DNA from: Chloroflexota bacterium
GTDB taxonomy: Bacteria; Chloroflexota; Anaerolineae; Anaerolineales; UBA4823
Length of the DNA stretch: 64,000 bases
Direction of reading: 5' to 3'
NCBI GenBank assembly: GCA_029557965.1
Contig: JAKQIM010000025.1
Span: 1 to 64,000 of the forward strand
Positions 37,002 to 47,805 of the stretch are shown here, piece by piece (within the stretch, counting starts at the first letter, position 1; every line of letters begins with the position of its first letter). A program made the translations under genes and the position numbers. Below the pieces are notes generated by a model, which was not told the origin of the DNA, searched no databases, and saw nothing but the letters and a program-made list of their open reading frames with translations.

Positions 37002-38177
37002 ATGATGACAAGGATTTACGATTTCGACCATACGCCTGAGCGGCGCGGTACCGGCAGCCTGAAATGGGAGCGGTATGATGGGGATGTCTTACCGCTGTGG
37101 GTGGCAGATATGGATTTTTTGGCCCCCGATGCGGTCATCCAAACCCTTCAAGCCCAGGTGGCGCATGGGATTTTCGGCTATCCCAGTGCCTTTGGCGGGC
37201 CTGGTGTCCAGGCCGACCTGAGCCAGGTTTTGGTGGTGCGCATGGAGCGGTTGTACGGGTGGCATATTTCTGTGGATGACCTGATCTTCATCCCTGGCGT
37301 GGTGACCGGCTTCAACCTGGCCTGTCACGCGTTGACCGATCCTCAGAGCGGCGTGTTGATCCAGACGCCCGTTTACCCACCTTTCTTGAGCGTGGCCCAA
37401 AACGCGCACATTGCGCGCCAGGATAATCCCTTGCTGCGCCTCCCCGATGGGCGGTATGAAATCGATTTTGATGCTTTTGAAGCTGCCATCACTGAGCAAA
37501 CCCGCCTGTTCATTTTGTGCAACCCCCATAACCCGGTGGGGAGGGTTTTTCGGCAGGACGAATTGGAGCGAATGGCAGAAATCTGCCTGCGTCATGGGGT
37601 GTTGATCTGCTCAGACGAGATCCATTGTGACTTGCTCTACCGCGGCCAACAGCATATCCCCATCGCCTCTTTGAGCCCTGAGATCGCCCAGAATACGATC
37701 ACCCTGATGGCCCCAAGCAAGACCTTTAATATCGCCGGGTTGCAGTGTTCCTTTGCCATCGTTCAAAATGCAGAGCTGCGGAACAAATTGATCCATGCCG
37801 GAGAAGGCCTGGTGGGCTGGGTCAATGCCATGGGGCTGGCTGCCGGCCTGGCTGCTTACCAGGATGGGCAAGAATGGCTGGACCAACTGCTGCCCTACCT
37901 GGAGGCAAACCGGGATTTCTTGTATGACTATGTCAGGGCAGAGCTGCCCGGCATCCAGATGGCAAAACCTGAGGGCACTTACCTGGCCTGGTTAGATTGT
38001 CGCGAGTTGGGCCTTGCTCCAGACCCGTACGAGTTCTTCATTAAAAACGCGCGGGTGGCGTTGAACAAGGGGGCAACCTTCGGACATGGCGGCGAAGATT
38101 TTGTTCGCCTCAATTTTGGCTGCTCACGTGCCACGCTGACCGAAGCCTTGCAGCGAATGAAGCATGCGCTGAAGTGA
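37002..38177 (+). CDS. PatB/MalY-type aminotransferase, putative C-S lyase
   Basis: This 391-residue fold-type I PLP enzyme starts at ATG 37002 behind AGGAG; an upstream ATG at 36945 has none. The family opening 'DFDHTPERRGTGSLKW' then 'LPLWVADMDF' is typical of MalY/PatB cystathionine beta-lyases. The PLP Lys is in 'TLMAPSKTFNIAGLQCSFAI', with Asp in 'VLICSDEIHCDLLY'. It likely cleaves cystathionine or cysteine conjugates to thiols, pyruvate and ammonia, or acts as an aminotransferase. It is divergent from serA and ends at a strong bidirectional terminator. Confidence 0.88.
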   Translation: MMTRIYDFDHTPERRGTGSLKWERYDGDVLPLWVADMDFLAPDAVIQTLQAQVAHGIFGYPSAFGGPGVQADLSQVLVVRMERLYGWHISVDDLIFIPGVVTGFNLACHALTDPQSGVLIQTPVYPPFLSVAQNAHIARQDNPLLRLPDGRYEIDFDAFEAAITEQTRLFILCNPHNPVGRVFRQDELERMAEICLRHGVLICSDEIHCDLLYRGQQHIPIASLSPEIAQNTITLMAPSKTFNIAGLQCSFAIVQNAELRNKLIHAGEGLVGWVNAMGLAAGLAAYQDGQEWLDQLLPYLEANRDFLYDYVRAELPGIQMAKPEGTYLAWLDCRELGLAPDPYEFFIKNARVALNKGATFGHGGEDFVRLNFGCSRATLTEALQRMKHALK

Positions 38178-38184
38178 GCGAATA

Positions 38185-38235
38185 AAAACGGGTGTGAAGT
38201 GGTGCTTTTGCACCATTTCACACCCGTTTTGTTTT
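38185..38235. terminator. Bidirectional terminator with GGGTGTGA stem
   Basis: AAAACGGGTGTGAAGTGGTGC pairs with GCACCATTTCACACCCGTTTT (one G.T pair) around a TTTT loop, and T-runs follow on both strands. It separates the convergent PatB/MalY and ABC permease genes. Its stem shares the ACGGGTGTGA core with the terminator at 47079-47123. Confidence 0.88.
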
Positions 38236-38254
38236 CAAGGCATTGTTCGTAACG

Positions 38255-39481
38255 TTATTCGTAGCGCAGCGCTTCGACCGGCTCGAGGCTGGCGGCCCGG
38301 TTGGCAGGATATAGGCCAAAGAACAGGCCCACTGCGGTGGAAAACAGGGTAGCCAGTAAAACGATATCGAGGCCCATGCGCGGGGTGATGGGGGCGTCGT
38401 TTGCGGCGGCAATTTCTCCAACCACTGCACCTATCGCCCAACCCAACGCAATACCGATCAACCCTCCAAACAGGCTGAGTACCGATGATTCCGCCAGGAA
38501 CTGCACCAAGATATCTGCCTTGTGCGCCCCCACGGCTTTGCGCAGGCCAATCTCGCGCGTGCGCTCGGTCACCGAAACCAGCATGATGTTCATAATGCCG
38601 ATGCCGCCAACCAACAGCGAGATGGCGGCGATGCCGCCCAAGAAAATGGTCAGCACGTTGGTGATGGTGCTGGCTGTATCCAAGAAATCCTCTTGGGTCA
38701 AGATGGTAAAGTCGTCGGCGCCAATGGCTGTGCGGTGACGGGTGCGCAGGATGTTGCTGACTTCCTCGCTGGCTTGGGGAACCGCCTCTGCGCTGATGGC
38801 CTGCACCAGCAGCATATCTACCCGATCGCGAGTGCTGCGGCGGATAAGACGTACCTGGGCGGTGGTGAGGGGGATGATGGCAATATCATCTTCGTTTGAA
38901 AAGCCCGAGCCGCCCTTTGATTCTAGGATGCCGATCACGCGGAAGGGCTGGCCTTCGATGCGCACACTCTCGCCAACCAGGCCCTCTTTGCGCCCAAAGA
39001 GCGTTTCGGCTGTTTCAGGCCCCAGCAATACCACAGAAGCCTGCCCCAGCATATGGCTTTCGTTGACGAATTCGCCCTCTGTGACCCCATAATTGCGCAC
39101 ACTGGAGTATTCGGGGGTAACCCCAGAGATGTTGGTGGTAGTGCTTTCGCCGCCTACAGTGATCTTGGCGTTTCCGGTCAGCATGGGGGCCACGGCAATC
39201 ACCGATGGCGCCTGGAAGGGATCGGCAATGGCCTCGGCATCATTCAATGTAATCGGCTTCGGATTACGCACATCCTCTGAGCCGCCTCGGAATACAAAGA
39301 TCACGTTGGTGCCAATGCCCTGGATCGAATCGGTGATGGATGCCTCGGCACCGCGCCCGATCGAAACCATGGCGATGACTGCTGCCACCCCGATGACAAT
39401 GCCCAAAATGGTCAGGCCAGAACGCATTTTGTTGGCGGTAAGGCTTTCAAGTGCTTCTGCAATCGCCTGGAAAATGTTCAT
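38255..39481 (-). CDS. ABC transporter permease, MacB/FtsX-like
   Basis: This 408-residue protein has the MacB layout: an N-terminal membrane helix at about 20-42 ([20 protein letters not shown]), a MacB-type periplasmic core of about 220 residues, and three C-terminal helices ([20 protein letters not shown], then [20 protein letters not shown], then [20 protein letters not shown]). It works with the overlapping ATPase and the upstream adaptor as an exporter of unknown substrate. It overlaps the ATPase stop by 4 nt (ATGA). Confidence 0.93.
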   Translation of the reverse strand: MNIFQAIAEALESLTANKMRSGLTILGIVIGVAAVIAMVSIGRGAEASITDSIQGIGTNVIFVFRGGSEDVRNPKPITLNDAEAIADPFQAPSVIAVAPMLTGNAKITVGGESTTTNISGVTPEYSSVRNYGVTEGEFVNESHMLGQASVVLLGPETAETLFGRKEGLVGESVRIEGQPFRVIGILESKGGSGFSNEDDIAIIPLTTAQVRLIRRSTRDRVDMLLVQAISAEAVPQASEEVSNILRTRHRTAIGADDFTILTQEDFLDTASTITNVLTIFLGGIAAISLLVGGIGIMNIMLVSVTERTREIGLRKAVGAHKADILVQFLAESSVLSLFGGLIGIALGWAIGAVVGEIAAANDAPITPRMGLDIVLLATLFSTAVGLFFGLYPANRAASLEPVEALRYE

Positions 39482-40158
39482 GCTATTTCCTCCACCACGC
39501 CATCACGGATATGGATGATGCGCTGCGCCAAAGCGGCTACGTCAGGCGCATGGGTAACGATGATCAGCGTGGTGCCGCGCTCGCGGTTCAGGGCCAGCAG
39601 CAATTCCATGATCTCTGCCCCCGATTTGCTGTCCAGGTTCCCGGTTGGCTCATCTGCCATGATAATGGCCGGCTCATTGATCAGAGAACGTGCAATTGCC
39701 ACGCGCTGCTGCTGCCCACCAGAAAGTTCGCTGGGGCGGTGATAGATGCGGTCTTGCAGACCAACCGATTCCAATGCCGCGCGGGCCCGGTCGCGCCGTC
39801 CGCGGGTGATCCCGGCATAGCGTAAAGGCAGTTCAACATTGGCCAGGGCGGTGGCGCGCGGCAGCAGGTTGAAGCTTTGGAATACGAAGCCCACCTTGCG
39901 GTTGCGGATCGTGGCAAGCTGGTCATCGCTGAGCCGCGAGACCAGTTCGCCATCCAGGATGTATTCGCCAGCCGTTGGACGGTCCAGGCAGCCGATGATG
40001 TTCATCAGCGTTGATTTGCCCGAACCCGATGGGCCCATGATCGCCACCACCTCGCCGCGGGCAATCTGGGTAGAAAGACCGCGCAGGGCGTGCACTTCTA
40101 CGTCGCCCATCGTATATATTTTGGTCAGGCTGTGTGCCTCAATGACCCAGTCAGGCAT
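39478..40158 (-). CDS. ABC transporter ATP-binding protein, MacB/LolD-like
   Basis: This 226-residue ATPase has Walker [10 protein letters not shown], the Q-loop in '[18 protein letters not shown]', signature [15 protein letters not shown] and Walker [14 protein letters not shown]. It drives the MacB-type permease encoded immediately after it. Order adaptor > ATPase > permease with 2-nt spacing and a 4-nt overlap marks one operon. Confidence 0.95.
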   Translation of the reverse strand: MPDWVIEAHSLTKIYTMGDVEVHALRGLSTQIARGEVVAIMGPSGSGKSTLMNIIGCLDRPTAGEYILDGELVSRLSDDQLATIRNRKVGFVFQSFNLLPRATALANVELPLRYAGITRGRRDRARAALESVGLQDRIYHRPSELSGGQQQRVAIARSLINEPAIIMADEPTGNLDSKSGAEIMELLLALNRERGTTLIIVTHAPDVAALAQRIIHIRDGVVEEIA

Positions 40159-40160
40159 CG

Positions 40161-41543
40161 TTACCTCCCAAAGAAGCCGCCGCCGGGCTCAAAGAACTGC
40201 GGCGGGTTAAGTACGATCAGGTCGCCAGATTTCAAGCTGCCATCTAGCACTTCGCTCTCAGTATCTGACGATGCGCCCAATGTGATGCGTACCGTGACCA
40301 GCTCGTTGTTTTGCAAGATGTACACCACGCGCTGCCCGTTTACCACGCGCACCGCCCGGTTGGGTACCAACAGCACATTGTCCAGTTGTTCTACGATAAT
40401 GTTGATCGCGGCGGTCATGCCAGGCTTGACGTTTTCATCGGCATCGGTCAGTTCGACCGTTACCAGGAACTCCACCACGCCCTGGTTGATTGAGCCCACC
40501 TGGGCAACTTCAGAAACCAGGCCATGATACTCTTGTTCCATGATGGCATCGAAGGTCAGGTTAACTTCTTCGCCAACCTTGATACGGTTGATATCCACTT
40601 CAGAAACGTTCACGTCTACCAATAAGCGATCGAGGTTGTCGATGCGCACCGCCAGGCTGCCGGGGCTGACCTTATCTCCCGCCTGAACTGAGAGTTCTGT
40701 AACGGTGCCAGCCGTGGAAGCCTTGATTTGCGTTGAATCAAGCGCAGCCTGGGCTGCGGCAATGCGCGCTTCCAAGATGCTCACTTCGTCTGGGTTGGGT
40801 CCATCTTTGACCCGATCATATGCGCGCTCTGCATCTGCCAGGACGGCCTGAGCGTTGTCTAAGGCGGCCTGGGCAGCCTGTTTTTCTAGCTCGAGCAGGT
40901 CTACCACGCGCACAGCCTCGTCATAGGCATTTTGCGCATCTTCCAGTTCTTGCTCATAGCGTTTGCGGGTGTCATTGTCCTCATCCCAATCGGCATACGG
41001 TTCGAAAGCTTCTTCGGCGTCGGTCAGCTTATCTTCGCGGTCGATCACGTCTTTGCGCGCCGTCTCTAACTTGTCCTTGTATTCTTTCTTGTCATACACA
41101 TCCAGGGTGCGCTCGGCCTCGATGATGGCCTGGCGGGCCTGGTAGACGCTCTGCAAGGCCTGGGTAGTAACGGTATTGGAGCTCAGCAGATCATCCAGCG
41201 CATTTTGGGCATTGATCAGGTCTGCTTCGGCCAGGATGGCATTCTGGGGCAGTGAGGTGCGTTCCAGCGTGGCGATGACCTGCCCGGGCTCTACCCGGTC
41301 GCCGACTTTGACATGGATCACTTCGACCGTGCCGGAAGTCTGCCAGGTCAAAAAAACTGTCTGGTCTGTGCGCACCATGCCGGTGGCGCCAACGGTGGCA
41401 ACCAGGTTGCCGCGCGTGGCAGGGGTGGTTTGCAGATCGCTCATTGTATTGGCTTTTTGCTGTTCGCTGATGTAAAACCAGCCCAGTATGCCAAGCACCA
41501 CCAGCACCAGGACTACAAGTAAGATGGGTAACACTTTTTTCAT
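40161..41543 (-). CDS. Periplasmic adaptor protein of a MacA/HlyD-type exporter
   Basis: The protein has 460 residues. One N-terminal anchor helix ([20 protein letters not shown]) is followed by a biotinyl-lipoyl domain ([20 protein letters not shown]). A long coiled-coil hairpin covers about 100-250 ([20 protein letters not shown] to [14 protein letters not shown]), and beta-barrel and MP domains complete it. It links the MacB-like pump to its substrate outside the membrane. In a monoderm it would not meet an outer-membrane channel. It starts at ATG 41543 with a GGAGGAGGT ribosome site. Confidence 0.93.
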   Translation of the reverse strand: MKKVLPILLVVLVLVVLGILGWFYISEQQKANTMSDLQTTPATRGNLVATVGATGMVRTDQTVFLTWQTSGTVEVIHVKVGDRVEPGQVIATLERTSLPQNAILAEADLINAQNALDDLLSSNTVTTQALQSVYQARQAIIEAERTLDVYDKKEYKDKLETARKDVIDREDKLTDAEEAFEPYADWDEDNDTRKRYEQELEDAQNAYDEAVRVVDLLELEKQAAQAALDNAQAVLADAERAYDRVKDGPNPDEVSILEARIAAAQAALDSTQIKASTAGTVTELSVQAGDKVSPGSLAVRIDNLDRLLVDVNVSEVDINRIKVGEEVNLTFDAIMEQEYHGLVSEVAQVGSINQGVVEFLVTVELTDADENVKPGMTAAINIIVEQLDNVLLVPNRAVRVVNGQRVVYILQNNELVTVRITLGASSDTESEVLDGSLKSGDLIVLNPPQFFEPGGGFFGR

Positions 41544-41580
41544 GAGATACCTCCTCCAACGACGAAATCGTAAATAGAAA

Positions 41581-41618
41581 TTAAGGGCGGCCCCGGCATG
41601 CGGATATGCAGCCCTTAA
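41581..41618 (-). promoter_or_regulatory. Inverted repeat upstream of the exporter operon
   Basis: TTAAGGGC (41581-41588) and GCCCTTAA (41611-41618) flank GCAT...ATGC, 38 nt upstream of the adaptor start. It may be an operator or a leader hairpin. No regulator gene is adjacent. Confidence 0.35.
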
Positions 41619-41716
41619 GGATAACCTGCTATAATTATCTCACAAACCTTTGGGTATTTGGGGATGCCTTGCTAAAGCGTTAACTGCCTCTCATTATTTA
41701 GGCGATTTGGGGTCTT

Positions 41717-41745
41717 TTGATTGGTGACAACCGTCACTTAATTAC
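41717..41745 (+). promoter_or_regulatory. Candidate promoter with GTGAC-N4-GTCAC operator, upstream of the GltD-like gene
   Basis: The palindrome GTGAC-AACC-GTCAC (41724-41737) lies just after TTGATT (41717-41722), with a weak -10 near 41739-41745. A protein bound there would cover the spacer. The start codon is about 100 nt further on. A related palindrome overlaps the gdhA promoter. The -10 is poor, so the promoter call is weak. Confidence 0.35.
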
Positions 41746-41842
41746 ATGACATCTGAAACATAACATAAAACCATCAGAATCGGTATCATCAATATATGGT
41801 GAATTAGGTGAATTAGTCAGGCGAGTTCGAGGAGGTATTGTT

Positions 41843-43276
41843 ATGGAGAAAATTTCGAGTGATGAGTTAGCCATTGATCGGAAGGGACGTGCTCGTCTTC
41901 CTTCTTTAGATGTTGCTCACCGCGCGGTTGCCCAGCGAGTTTGTGACTTCAACGATATCTGCATCCCCTTAACCCCTGAGGAGGCCCAGTTTGAGGCCTC
42001 GCGCTGCGTGCACTGTCCCGATCCGGCGCCTTGTGTAGAGGCTTGCCCGGCCCATAACGATATCCCCACCGCCATGTGGCTGATCGAGCAAGGCGAATTC
42101 TTAGAAGCCGCCCAGCTTTACCGGCAGACCAGTTCAATGCCTGAGATCTGCGGGCGGGTTTGTCCGCAAGAACAGCTTTGCCAGGGTTCCTGCTCGCACA
42201 TTAAGACCCACGCATCGGTGATCACCGGTGACCTGGAAGCATGGGTCACTTGCTACGAGCGCCGCACGGTAGGTGTGAAATTACCGGTGGGCGAATCATC
42301 GGGCAAAAAGGTGGCAATTGTGGGTTCTGGCCCGGCCGGGCTGGGTTGTGCAGAACAACTGCTGCAACAGGGCCACGCGGTGACCTTTTTTGAATCAAGG
42401 CCCGCCCCCGGCGGCATGTTGACCTACGGCATTCCGCCTTTCAAGATGCCCAAAGAAATTGTCTTTTGCCGCATTGGCGACCTGGAAGATGCCGGAGCCC
42501 AGTTCGTTTTTAGCACCACCATTGGCAAGGATAAGACGATTGATGACCTGTTTGCCGAAGGCTTTGACGCCGTCTTCATCGGTGTTGGCTCAGAGATTGA
42601 CGCGCCGATGGAAGTGCCCGGTGAGGACCTGCCCGGCGTCTACAAGGCCACGCAGTTCCTGGCGCGCTGCAACGTGGCTGCCGAGCTTTTGCCCGAAGAT
42701 ATGCGCCAGCGCCCAGATGTGGGCAAACGGGTGGTGGTAATTGGCGGTGGCGATACGGCCTCTGACTGCTTGCGCACTGCCTTGCGCATGGGCGCTGAGG
42801 ATGTCTCTTGCCTGTACCGCCGCACCATCAAAGAGATGCCGGGCGGGGTTAAAGATCGAGAATTGGCCCTAGAAGAGGGGGCCCATTACCAGTTCTTGAC
42901 CCAGCCGGTACGCTTCATTGCTAACGCATCGGGGCACCTGGCACAGATAGAATGCATCCGCATGGCCCTTGGAGAACCAGATGCCAAAGGCCGCCGCCGC
43001 CCGGTGCCGGTCGAGGGCTCAAACTTCATCGTGGAAGCAGATACGGCTGTGCTGGCCCTTGGCTACTGGCCCGACCCGGTGATCGGCGAGACCACCCCCG
43101 GGCTGGAGACTCACAAATACGGGTTGATCCTTGCCGACCACCAGACTGGCGCTACTTCTCGCCTGGGTGTGTATGCCGGCGGTGATGATGTGACCGGCCC
43201 AGACCTGGTGGTCACTGCTATGATGTTCGGCCGCCGGGCTGCCGCCGCCATTGATGACTACCTGAAAGCCAAGTAA
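41843..43276 (+). CDS. gltD: NAD(P)-dependent glutamate synthase small-subunit-like oxidoreductase
   Basis: The protein has 477 residues. An N-terminal Cys-rich region at about 50-115 binds two 4Fe-4S clusters ([16 protein letters not shown], then [16 protein letters not shown]). The FAD motif is '[19 protein letters not shown]' and the NAD(P) motif '[20 protein letters not shown]'. It is the GltD/DPYD_N-type flavoprotein that passes electrons from NADPH to glutamate synthase or a related acceptor. No large subunit (gltB) is in the window. Other uses of this module include NfnB and hydrogenase-like complexes. The ribosome site GGAGGT precedes ATG 41843. Confidence 0.88.
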   Translation: MEKISSDELAIDRKGRARLPSLDVAHRAVAQRVCDFNDICIPLTPEEAQFEASRCVHCPDPAPCVEACPAHNDIPTAMWLIEQGEFLEAAQLYRQTSSMPEICGRVCPQEQLCQGSCSHIKTHASVITGDLEAWVTCYERRTVGVKLPVGESSGKKVAIVGSGPAGLGCAEQLLQQGHAVTFFESRPAPGGMLTYGIPPFKMPKEIVFCRIGDLEDAGAQFVFSTTIGKDKTIDDLFAEGFDAVFIGVGSEIDAPMEVPGEDLPGVYKATQFLARCNVAAELLPEDMRQRPDVGKRVVVIGGGDTASDCLRTALRMGAEDVSCLYRRTIKEMPGGVKDRELALEEGAHYQFLTQPVRFIANASGHLAQIECIRMALGEPDAKGRRRPVPVEGSNFIVEADTAVLALGYWPDPVIGETTPGLETHKYGLILADHQTGATSRLGVYAGGDDVTGPDLVVTAMMFGRRAAAAIDDYLKAK

Positions 43277-43296
43277 CAGATCTGAAGAAAAATCTC

Positions 43297-43326
43297 AAGC
43301 GGCGCGCTTGCGCGCCGCTTTTTTAT
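43297..43326 (+). terminator. Intrinsic terminator after the GltD-like gene
   Basis: AAGCGGCGCG (43297-43306) pairs with CGCGCCGCTT (43311-43320) over a CTTG loop, followed by TTTT. It is placed between the GltD-like gene and gyrA. Confidence 0.9.
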
Positions 43327-43338
43327 GAGGGACGTGTT

Positions 43339-45822
43339 ATGGAAATTGGTACCGTACAACAAGTTGATATTGACGAACAAATGCGAACCGCCTACCTCGA
43401 TTACGCCATGAGCGTGATCGTGGCGCGCGCCTTGCCAGATGCCCGGGATGGGTTGAAGCCGGTGCACCGCCGTATCTTATATGCCATGCACGATATGGGT
43501 ATTCGGGCTAACTCGTCTTATAAAAAGTCAGCTCGTATTGTGGGTGAGGTGCTGGGTAAATACCACCCGCACGGTGATGCGGCTGTGTATGAAACGATGG
43601 CCCGCCTGGCCCAAGACTTTTCGATGCGCTATATGCTGGTTGATGGGCAGGGGAACTTTGGCTCGATTGATGGCGACGCCCCGGCGGCGATGCGTTATAC
43701 CGAAGCGCGTCTATCGGTGATGGCAGAAGAGATTTTGGCCGACATTGACCAGAACACGGTTAACTTTTTGGATAACTTCGACGGCTCGCTGAAAGAGCCC
43801 GAAGTGCTGCCTGCTCGTTTGCCCAACCTGCTCCTCAACGGGTCTTCGGGGATTGCCGTGGGCATGGCAACCACCATCCCGCCGCATAACCTGGGTGAAC
43901 TGTCGGCGGCGATCAGCTTTTTGATCGATCATTATGAGCAGGTTGACGATATCCCTACGGAAGATCTGCTCCGCTTCGTACCCGGGCCAGATTTTCCAAC
44001 TGGCGGGGTGATTGTAGGCAGTGATGGCATTCGCCAGGCCTACAGCACTGGGCATGGACGGATTGTGCTGCGCGGCCAGGCCCATATCGAAGAGATGAAT
44101 GGCAACCGTCACCGCATTGTGGTGACAGAGATCCCTTACCAGCTTAATAAATCCAGCTTGATTGAGCGTATTGCTGAACTGGTACGTGAAGAGAAGCTGC
44201 CCGATATCTCAGACTTGCGCGACGAATCTGACCGGCGTGGGATGAGCATTATTATCGAACTGCGGCGCGGTGCACAGCCCAAGAAGGTCTTGAACCAGTT
44301 ATACAAATTCACTCCCTTGCAATCCACTTATGGTGTGCAGTTGTTGGCCCTGGTTGAGGGTGAGCCGAGGCTGCTATCGCTCAAGCGGGCCTTGCAAGTC
44401 TATATCGAGCACCGCCGCCAGGTGATCACGCGCCGGTCGCAGTTTGAGTTAGATAAAGCCCGCGCCCGCGCCCACATCTTGTTGGGTTTGCTCACCGCGT
44501 TGGCCAATTTGGATGCTGTGATCCAGACCATTCGCGAATCGCCCGATGCAGATGTGGCTAAGACGCGCCTGATGGAGCGTTTCGGCTTGAGTGAAGTGCA
44601 GTCTCAGGCCATCCTGGATATGCAGCTTCGCCGCCTGGCCGCCCTGGAGCGACAGAAGATTGAGGATGAACAGCGCCAACTATTGGAGCGCATCGCTTAC
44701 CTGGAAGAACTGCTGGCCCAGCCGCGCAAGATCTTGGACCTGATCAAGACTGACCTGGCTGAACTGGCCCAGAAGTACAATGACCCTCGCCGTACGCACA
44801 TCGCTACAGACGCCCGCGAGGATTTGCGCGAAGAAGACCTTGTGGCCGACCAGGCCGTCTTGGTCAGCATTACCCAGCGCGGCTATGTCAAGCGCGTGGC
44901 GGCACAGCGTTTCAAGGCCCAGAGCCGCGGCGGGCGTGGGGTGACGGGCCATGCCACCAAAGAAGAAGATGAGGTTTTGTTCCTTTTCCCTGCCCGAACG
45001 CTGGACACGATCCTATTCTTCTCAGATCGCGGCAAGGTATATTCTGAAAAGGCCTACCAGATCCCAGATGCCGATCGCAACGCGCGTGGCATACCAATCG
45101 TCAATGTGCTTTCGCTGGACGCTGGCGAAACGATCACCGCCGCGCTGCCCATCCCTGATTTTGTGGCGGCAGAATACCTGACCATGGCCACCCGTAGTGG
45201 CAGGGTCAAACGGGTGGAATTATGCGAGTTAAGCTCGGTGCGCCCATCGGGTTTGATGGCCATTACGCTTGAAGAAGGCGACCAGTTAGGCTGGGTGCGC
45301 CTGACCCATGGGGATGATGAGATCATCTTGGTGACCGAGCAAGGGCAGGCGCTGCGCTTTTCTGAGGCCAATGTACGCCCGATGGGGCGCGCTGCCAGCG
45401 GCGTGAACGGCATCAGCCTGGCGAAGGGGGATTACGTAGCCAGCATGGAAGTGGTGGAGCCAGACGGGGACCTGTTGTTGGTGACCCGGCGTGGATTTGG
45501 CAAACGCGTCCCGCTAGCTGAGTATCCACCCAAGGGGCGGGCTACCGGCGGCGTGGTGACGATCGACCAGAAGGCTTTGGCGTCTGTCGGTGTGATCTCG
45601 GCGGCACGGGTGGTGCAGGGCGACCGCGAAGGCGCCCCAGGGGATGACCTGACGTTGATTTCAGCCAATGGCGTGGTTTTCCGAACCCGGGTTGAGAGCA
45701 TCCGGCGGGCTGGGCGCAGTGCGCGCGGTGTCGCGATCATGGCTTTAGAGGCTGGCGACGAGGTGGTTTCTTTGGCTCGCATCGTGGCGGCAGACCTAAA
45801 ACGGGTGGGGGCAAGTGAGTAA
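43339..45822 (+). CDS. gyrA: DNA gyrase subunit A
   Basis: This 827-residue protein has the winged-helix and tower domains at residues 1-490, with the DNA-cleaving Tyr in '[11 protein letters not shown]', the quinolone-region '[20 protein letters not shown]', and a coiled coil ([20 protein letters not shown]). A six-bladed C-terminal propeller follows (about 500-820). The GyrA box reads QSRGGRG, close to the usual QRRGGKG, so the enzyme should wrap DNA and supercoil rather than act as Topo IV. No gyrB is seen in the window. Confidence 0.96.
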   Translation: MEIGTVQQVDIDEQMRTAYLDYAMSVIVARALPDARDGLKPVHRRILYAMHDMGIRANSSYKKSARIVGEVLGKYHPHGDAAVYETMARLAQDFSMRYMLVDGQGNFGSIDGDAPAAMRYTEARLSVMAEEILADIDQNTVNFLDNFDGSLKEPEVLPARLPNLLLNGSSGIAVGMATTIPPHNLGELSAAISFLIDHYEQVDDIPTEDLLRFVPGPDFPTGGVIVGSDGIRQAYSTGHGRIVLRGQAHIEEMNGNRHRIVVTEIPYQLNKSSLIERIAELVREEKLPDISDLRDESDRRGMSIIIELRRGAQPKKVLNQLYKFTPLQSTYGVQLLALVEGEPRLLSLKRALQVYIEHRRQVITRRSQFELDKARARAHILLGLLTALANLDAVIQTIRESPDADVAKTRLMERFGLSEVQSQAILDMQLRRLAALERQKIEDEQRQLLERIAYLEELLAQPRKILDLIKTDLAELAQKYNDPRRTHIATDAREDLREEDLVADQAVLVSITQRGYVKRVAAQRFKAQSRGGRGVTGHATKEEDEVLFLFPARTLDTILFFSDRGKVYSEKAYQIPDADRNARGIPIVNVLSLDAGETITAALPIPDFVAAEYLTMATRSGRVKRVELCELSSVRPSGLMAITLEEGDQLGWVRLTHGDDEIILVTEQGQALRFSEANVRPMGRAASGVNGISLAKGDYVASMEVVEPDGDLLLVTRRGFGKRVPLAEYPPKGRATGGVVTIDQKALASVGVISAARVVQGDREGAPGDDLTLISANGVVFRTRVESIRRAGRSARGVAIMALEAGDEVVSLARIVAADLKRVGASE

Positions 45823-45826
45823 TAGA

Positions 45827-45875
45827 AAAAGAATCAGGAGCGAGCACCTGCAGACAGGCGCTCGCTCCTGATTCT
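45827..45875. terminator. Hairpin terminator between gyrA and the small membrane protein gene
   Basis: AGAATCAGGAGCGAGC (45830-45845) pairs with GCTCGCTCCTGATTCT (45860-45875) in a perfect 16-bp stem, with an inner CCTG/CAGG pair. The T-run lies on the minus strand (TTTTT), so it mainly ends the minus-strand gene 45891-46148 and probably stops gyrA read-through as well. Confidence 0.8.
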
Positions 45876-45890
45876 ACTAGGACTTGTGTT

Positions 45891-46148
45891 TTACATTACT
45901 GGGACGATTTTCTCGGTAACCAGCAAGCAGAAGGCGCTCAAGATACAAGCCATCATCAATAGAATGACGGCGATGATAAACCGCTGCGGGGCAGTCATGC
46001 CAAGGATCTTGCTTTGAGGCTGGGCATCCGCGAAGCCATCATCATAATCGGCACCCCCCAGGTCCATGGAAGCTTTCCCTTCTTTTGCGTCTTCATCGTC
46101 AAAGAAGGACATTTCTTCAGACTGTTGTCGCATATCATCAAAAGACAT
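45891..46148 (-). CDS. Small single-pass membrane protein of unknown function
   Basis: This 85-residue protein has a very acidic N-terminal half (DDMRQQSEEMSFFDDEDAKE and more) and one helix near the C-terminus (FIIAVILLMMACILSAFCLL), ending 'TEKIVPVM'. I do not recognise it. It is 9 nt behind birA on the same strand and ends at a strong terminator, which supports a real gene. The acidic, flexible tail should face the cytoplasm given the basic residue before the helix, though this is uncertain. Confidence 0.65.
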   Translation of the reverse strand: MSFDDMRQQSEEMSFFDDEDAKEGKASMDLGGADYDDGFADAQPQSKILGMTAPQRFIIAVILLMMACILSAFCLLVTEKIVPVM

Positions 46149-46157
46149 GATTCTCTC

Positions 46158-46970
46158 CTATTCCCCGGCTGTTTGTGCTAAATCGCCAGCCAGGCGTAAC
46201 TCGCCCACGTTTACGATAATTTCTTTGTCCTGCCGGTTTTTCAACCGTAATGCACCATCAAGTGTCAGACCTAACACCAGGCCTTCGATCATTGCTCCGC
46301 TGCCATCACCAGGGGCCAGTAACACCCACTGGTTGCGGTAAGCCAGGGCATTTTCCCAGGCCGACATAAAACTTGGGCTGCCCAAGCGCGGCCGCCAATC
46401 GATCATGGCTTTCAACACCGCATGCAGCAGTTCCAGGCGGTCTGGCACGCTTCCCAGGCCTGCCGCCACGCATGTGGCGGGATAATTCAATACCTCTGTG
46501 CCCAAGAAAGCGGTTGCAACGTTTATGCCAATTCCCAGCACCAGGGCAGTGGGCTGGGCGCCGTTCCACTGCGTTTCAGCCAGCACCCCGGCCAATTTGC
46601 GCCTAGATACCAGCACGTCGTTCGGCCATTTCACCTGGGCATCCAATCCATACTCGGTGAAGAGGGCCTGGCAAACAGCCAATGCCCCCAGGGCTGTGGC
46701 GCGGGCCAAGTAAGGCAGCTCGGCAGGGCGGGGGCGCAAGATCAAGCTGAAAGCCAGGGCAGATCCTGGCGGGGTGATCCATCGCCTACCGGTCCGGCCG
46801 CGCCCGGCGGTTTGCTCGTCAGCCACCACCAACGCCCAATCTGGAGCGCCGTGCTCGGCCCAGGTGATCGCTTCGTCATTCGTAGAGCCGGTCGCCTGGT
46901 AAAACCGCACGGCAGGCAGGTGCAAGTCAGCCAGTTCTGTTGCTAAAGTGCGGGCATTTAAGTCTTTCAT
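46158..46970 (-). CDS. birA: Biotin--[acetyl-CoA-carboxylase] ligase, single-domain
   Basis: This 270-residue enzyme has the biotin protein ligase fold: 'YQATGSTNDEAITWAEHGAP', the biotinyl-AMP loop 'AGRGRTGRRWITPPGSALAF', and 'VKWPNDVLVSRRKLAGVLAE', followed by a small C-domain (LLAPGDGSGAMIEGLVLGLT). The N-terminal DNA-binding domain of bifunctional BirA is absent, so it cannot act as a biotin repressor. It activates biotin with ATP and joins it to acyl carboxylase carriers. Confidence 0.95.
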   Translation of the reverse strand: MKDLNARTLATELADLHLPAVRFYQATGSTNDEAITWAEHGAPDWALVVADEQTAGRGRTGRRWITPPGSALAFSLILRPRPAELPYLARATALGALAVCQALFTEYGLDAQVKWPNDVLVSRRKLAGVLAETQWNGAQPTALVLGIGINVATAFLGTEVLNYPATCVAAGLGSVPDRLELLHAVLKAMIDWRPRLGSPSFMSAWENALAYRNQWVLLAPGDGSGAMIEGLVLGLTLDGALRLKNRQDKEIIVNVGELRLAGDLAQTAGE

Positions 46971-47078
46971 GCTAGATACAATGCTTAATTCTACCTCAAG
47001 TTGGCTAAACCCGCTTTAAAAATGCCGCTTAAAACAATCTCTATCTGGCCTTCTTGTTTTGACCGGCTAGAAAAACCT

Positions 47079-47123
47079 CAAAAACGGGTGTGATGCAGGG
47101 CTTTTGCATCACACCCGTTTTTG
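47079..47123. terminator. Bidirectional terminator with GGGTGTGA stem
   Basis: A perfect 19-bp stem: CAAAAACGGGTGTGATGCA (47079-47097) and TGCATCACACCCGTTTTTG (47105-47123), loop GGGCTTT. T-runs on both sides make it work in either direction, so it ends the DedA/PrsW transcript before birA. The stem core repeats that at 38185-38235. Confidence 0.9.
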
Positions 47124-47150
47124 GGCTCTCTAGGTATTCTGTTGTAAAGA

Positions 47151-47798
47151 TTATTTGCGAGCGCGTTCTTTGAAGTACTCAACCACAGCCGGCAAGACAG
47201 AAATGAGAACAATGGCGATCACTACGAACTCAAAGTGCTTCTGTACAAATGGCAGGTTGCCAAAGAAAAAACCTAAGAACAAGAAGGTCGCCACCCAGGC
47301 CAGGCCGCCGATGATATTGTAAGAGATGAATTTCTTATATGTCATGGCGCCAACGCCCGCCACAAACGGGGCAAAGGTGCGCACGATGGGCACAAAGCGG
47401 GCCAGGATGATGGTTTTTCCGCCGTGTTTTTCGTAAAAAGCATGGGTTTTGTCAAGGTACTCTTTCTTGAGCACCTTCTTGAGCAAGGGTATTTCGCCGC
47501 TGAAGGCGCGCGGCCCCAGTGTATGCCCAATCCAATAGTTGGCGGTATCGCCCAAGAAGGCTGCCGCAAAAAGCAGCACGAAAAGCAGACCTACCTCCAT
47601 GTAGCCCATGGCTGCAAAGGTGCCCGCTGCAAAGATGAGCGAATCTCCAGGCAAGAAGGGGGTGACCACCAGACCGGTTTCCATGAAGATAACGATGAAT
47701 AACAGCAAGTAGGTCCAAACGCCGTAATCGCGAATGATATCGCCCAGGTATTCATCAATGTGCAAGAAGATGTCGACGAGTTGTAAGATAAAGTCCAT
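47151..47798 (-). CDS. DedA family membrane protein
   Basis: This 215-residue multi-pass protein has the DedA signatures 'FMETGLVVTPFLPGDSLIF' and 'GDTANYWIGHTLGPRAF', then 'YEKHGGKTIILARFVPIVRT' with the conserved Arg, and 'YNIIGGLAWVATFLFLGFFF'. DedA proteins are flippases for undecaprenyl phosphate or phospholipids, needed for membrane homeostasis. It follows the PrsW-like gene by 7 nt and is co-transcribed with it. Confidence 0.95.
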   Translation of the reverse strand: MDFILQLVDIFLHIDEYLGDIIRDYGVWTYLLLFIVIFMETGLVVTPFLPGDSLIFAAGTFAAMGYMEVGLLFVLLFAAAFLGDTANYWIGHTLGPRAFSGEIPLLKKVLKKEYLDKTHAFYEKHGGKTIILARFVPIVRTFAPFVAGVGAMTYKKFISYNIIGGLAWVATFLFLGFFFGNLPFVQKHFEFVVIAIVLISVLPAVVEYFKERARK

Positions 47799-47805
47799 AA
47801 GATTG

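Noticed and set aside
43339-45822. ParC (topoisomerase IV) instead of GyrA
   Set aside because: A GyrA-box-like QSRGGRG motif and a six-bladed C-terminal domain fit gyrase.
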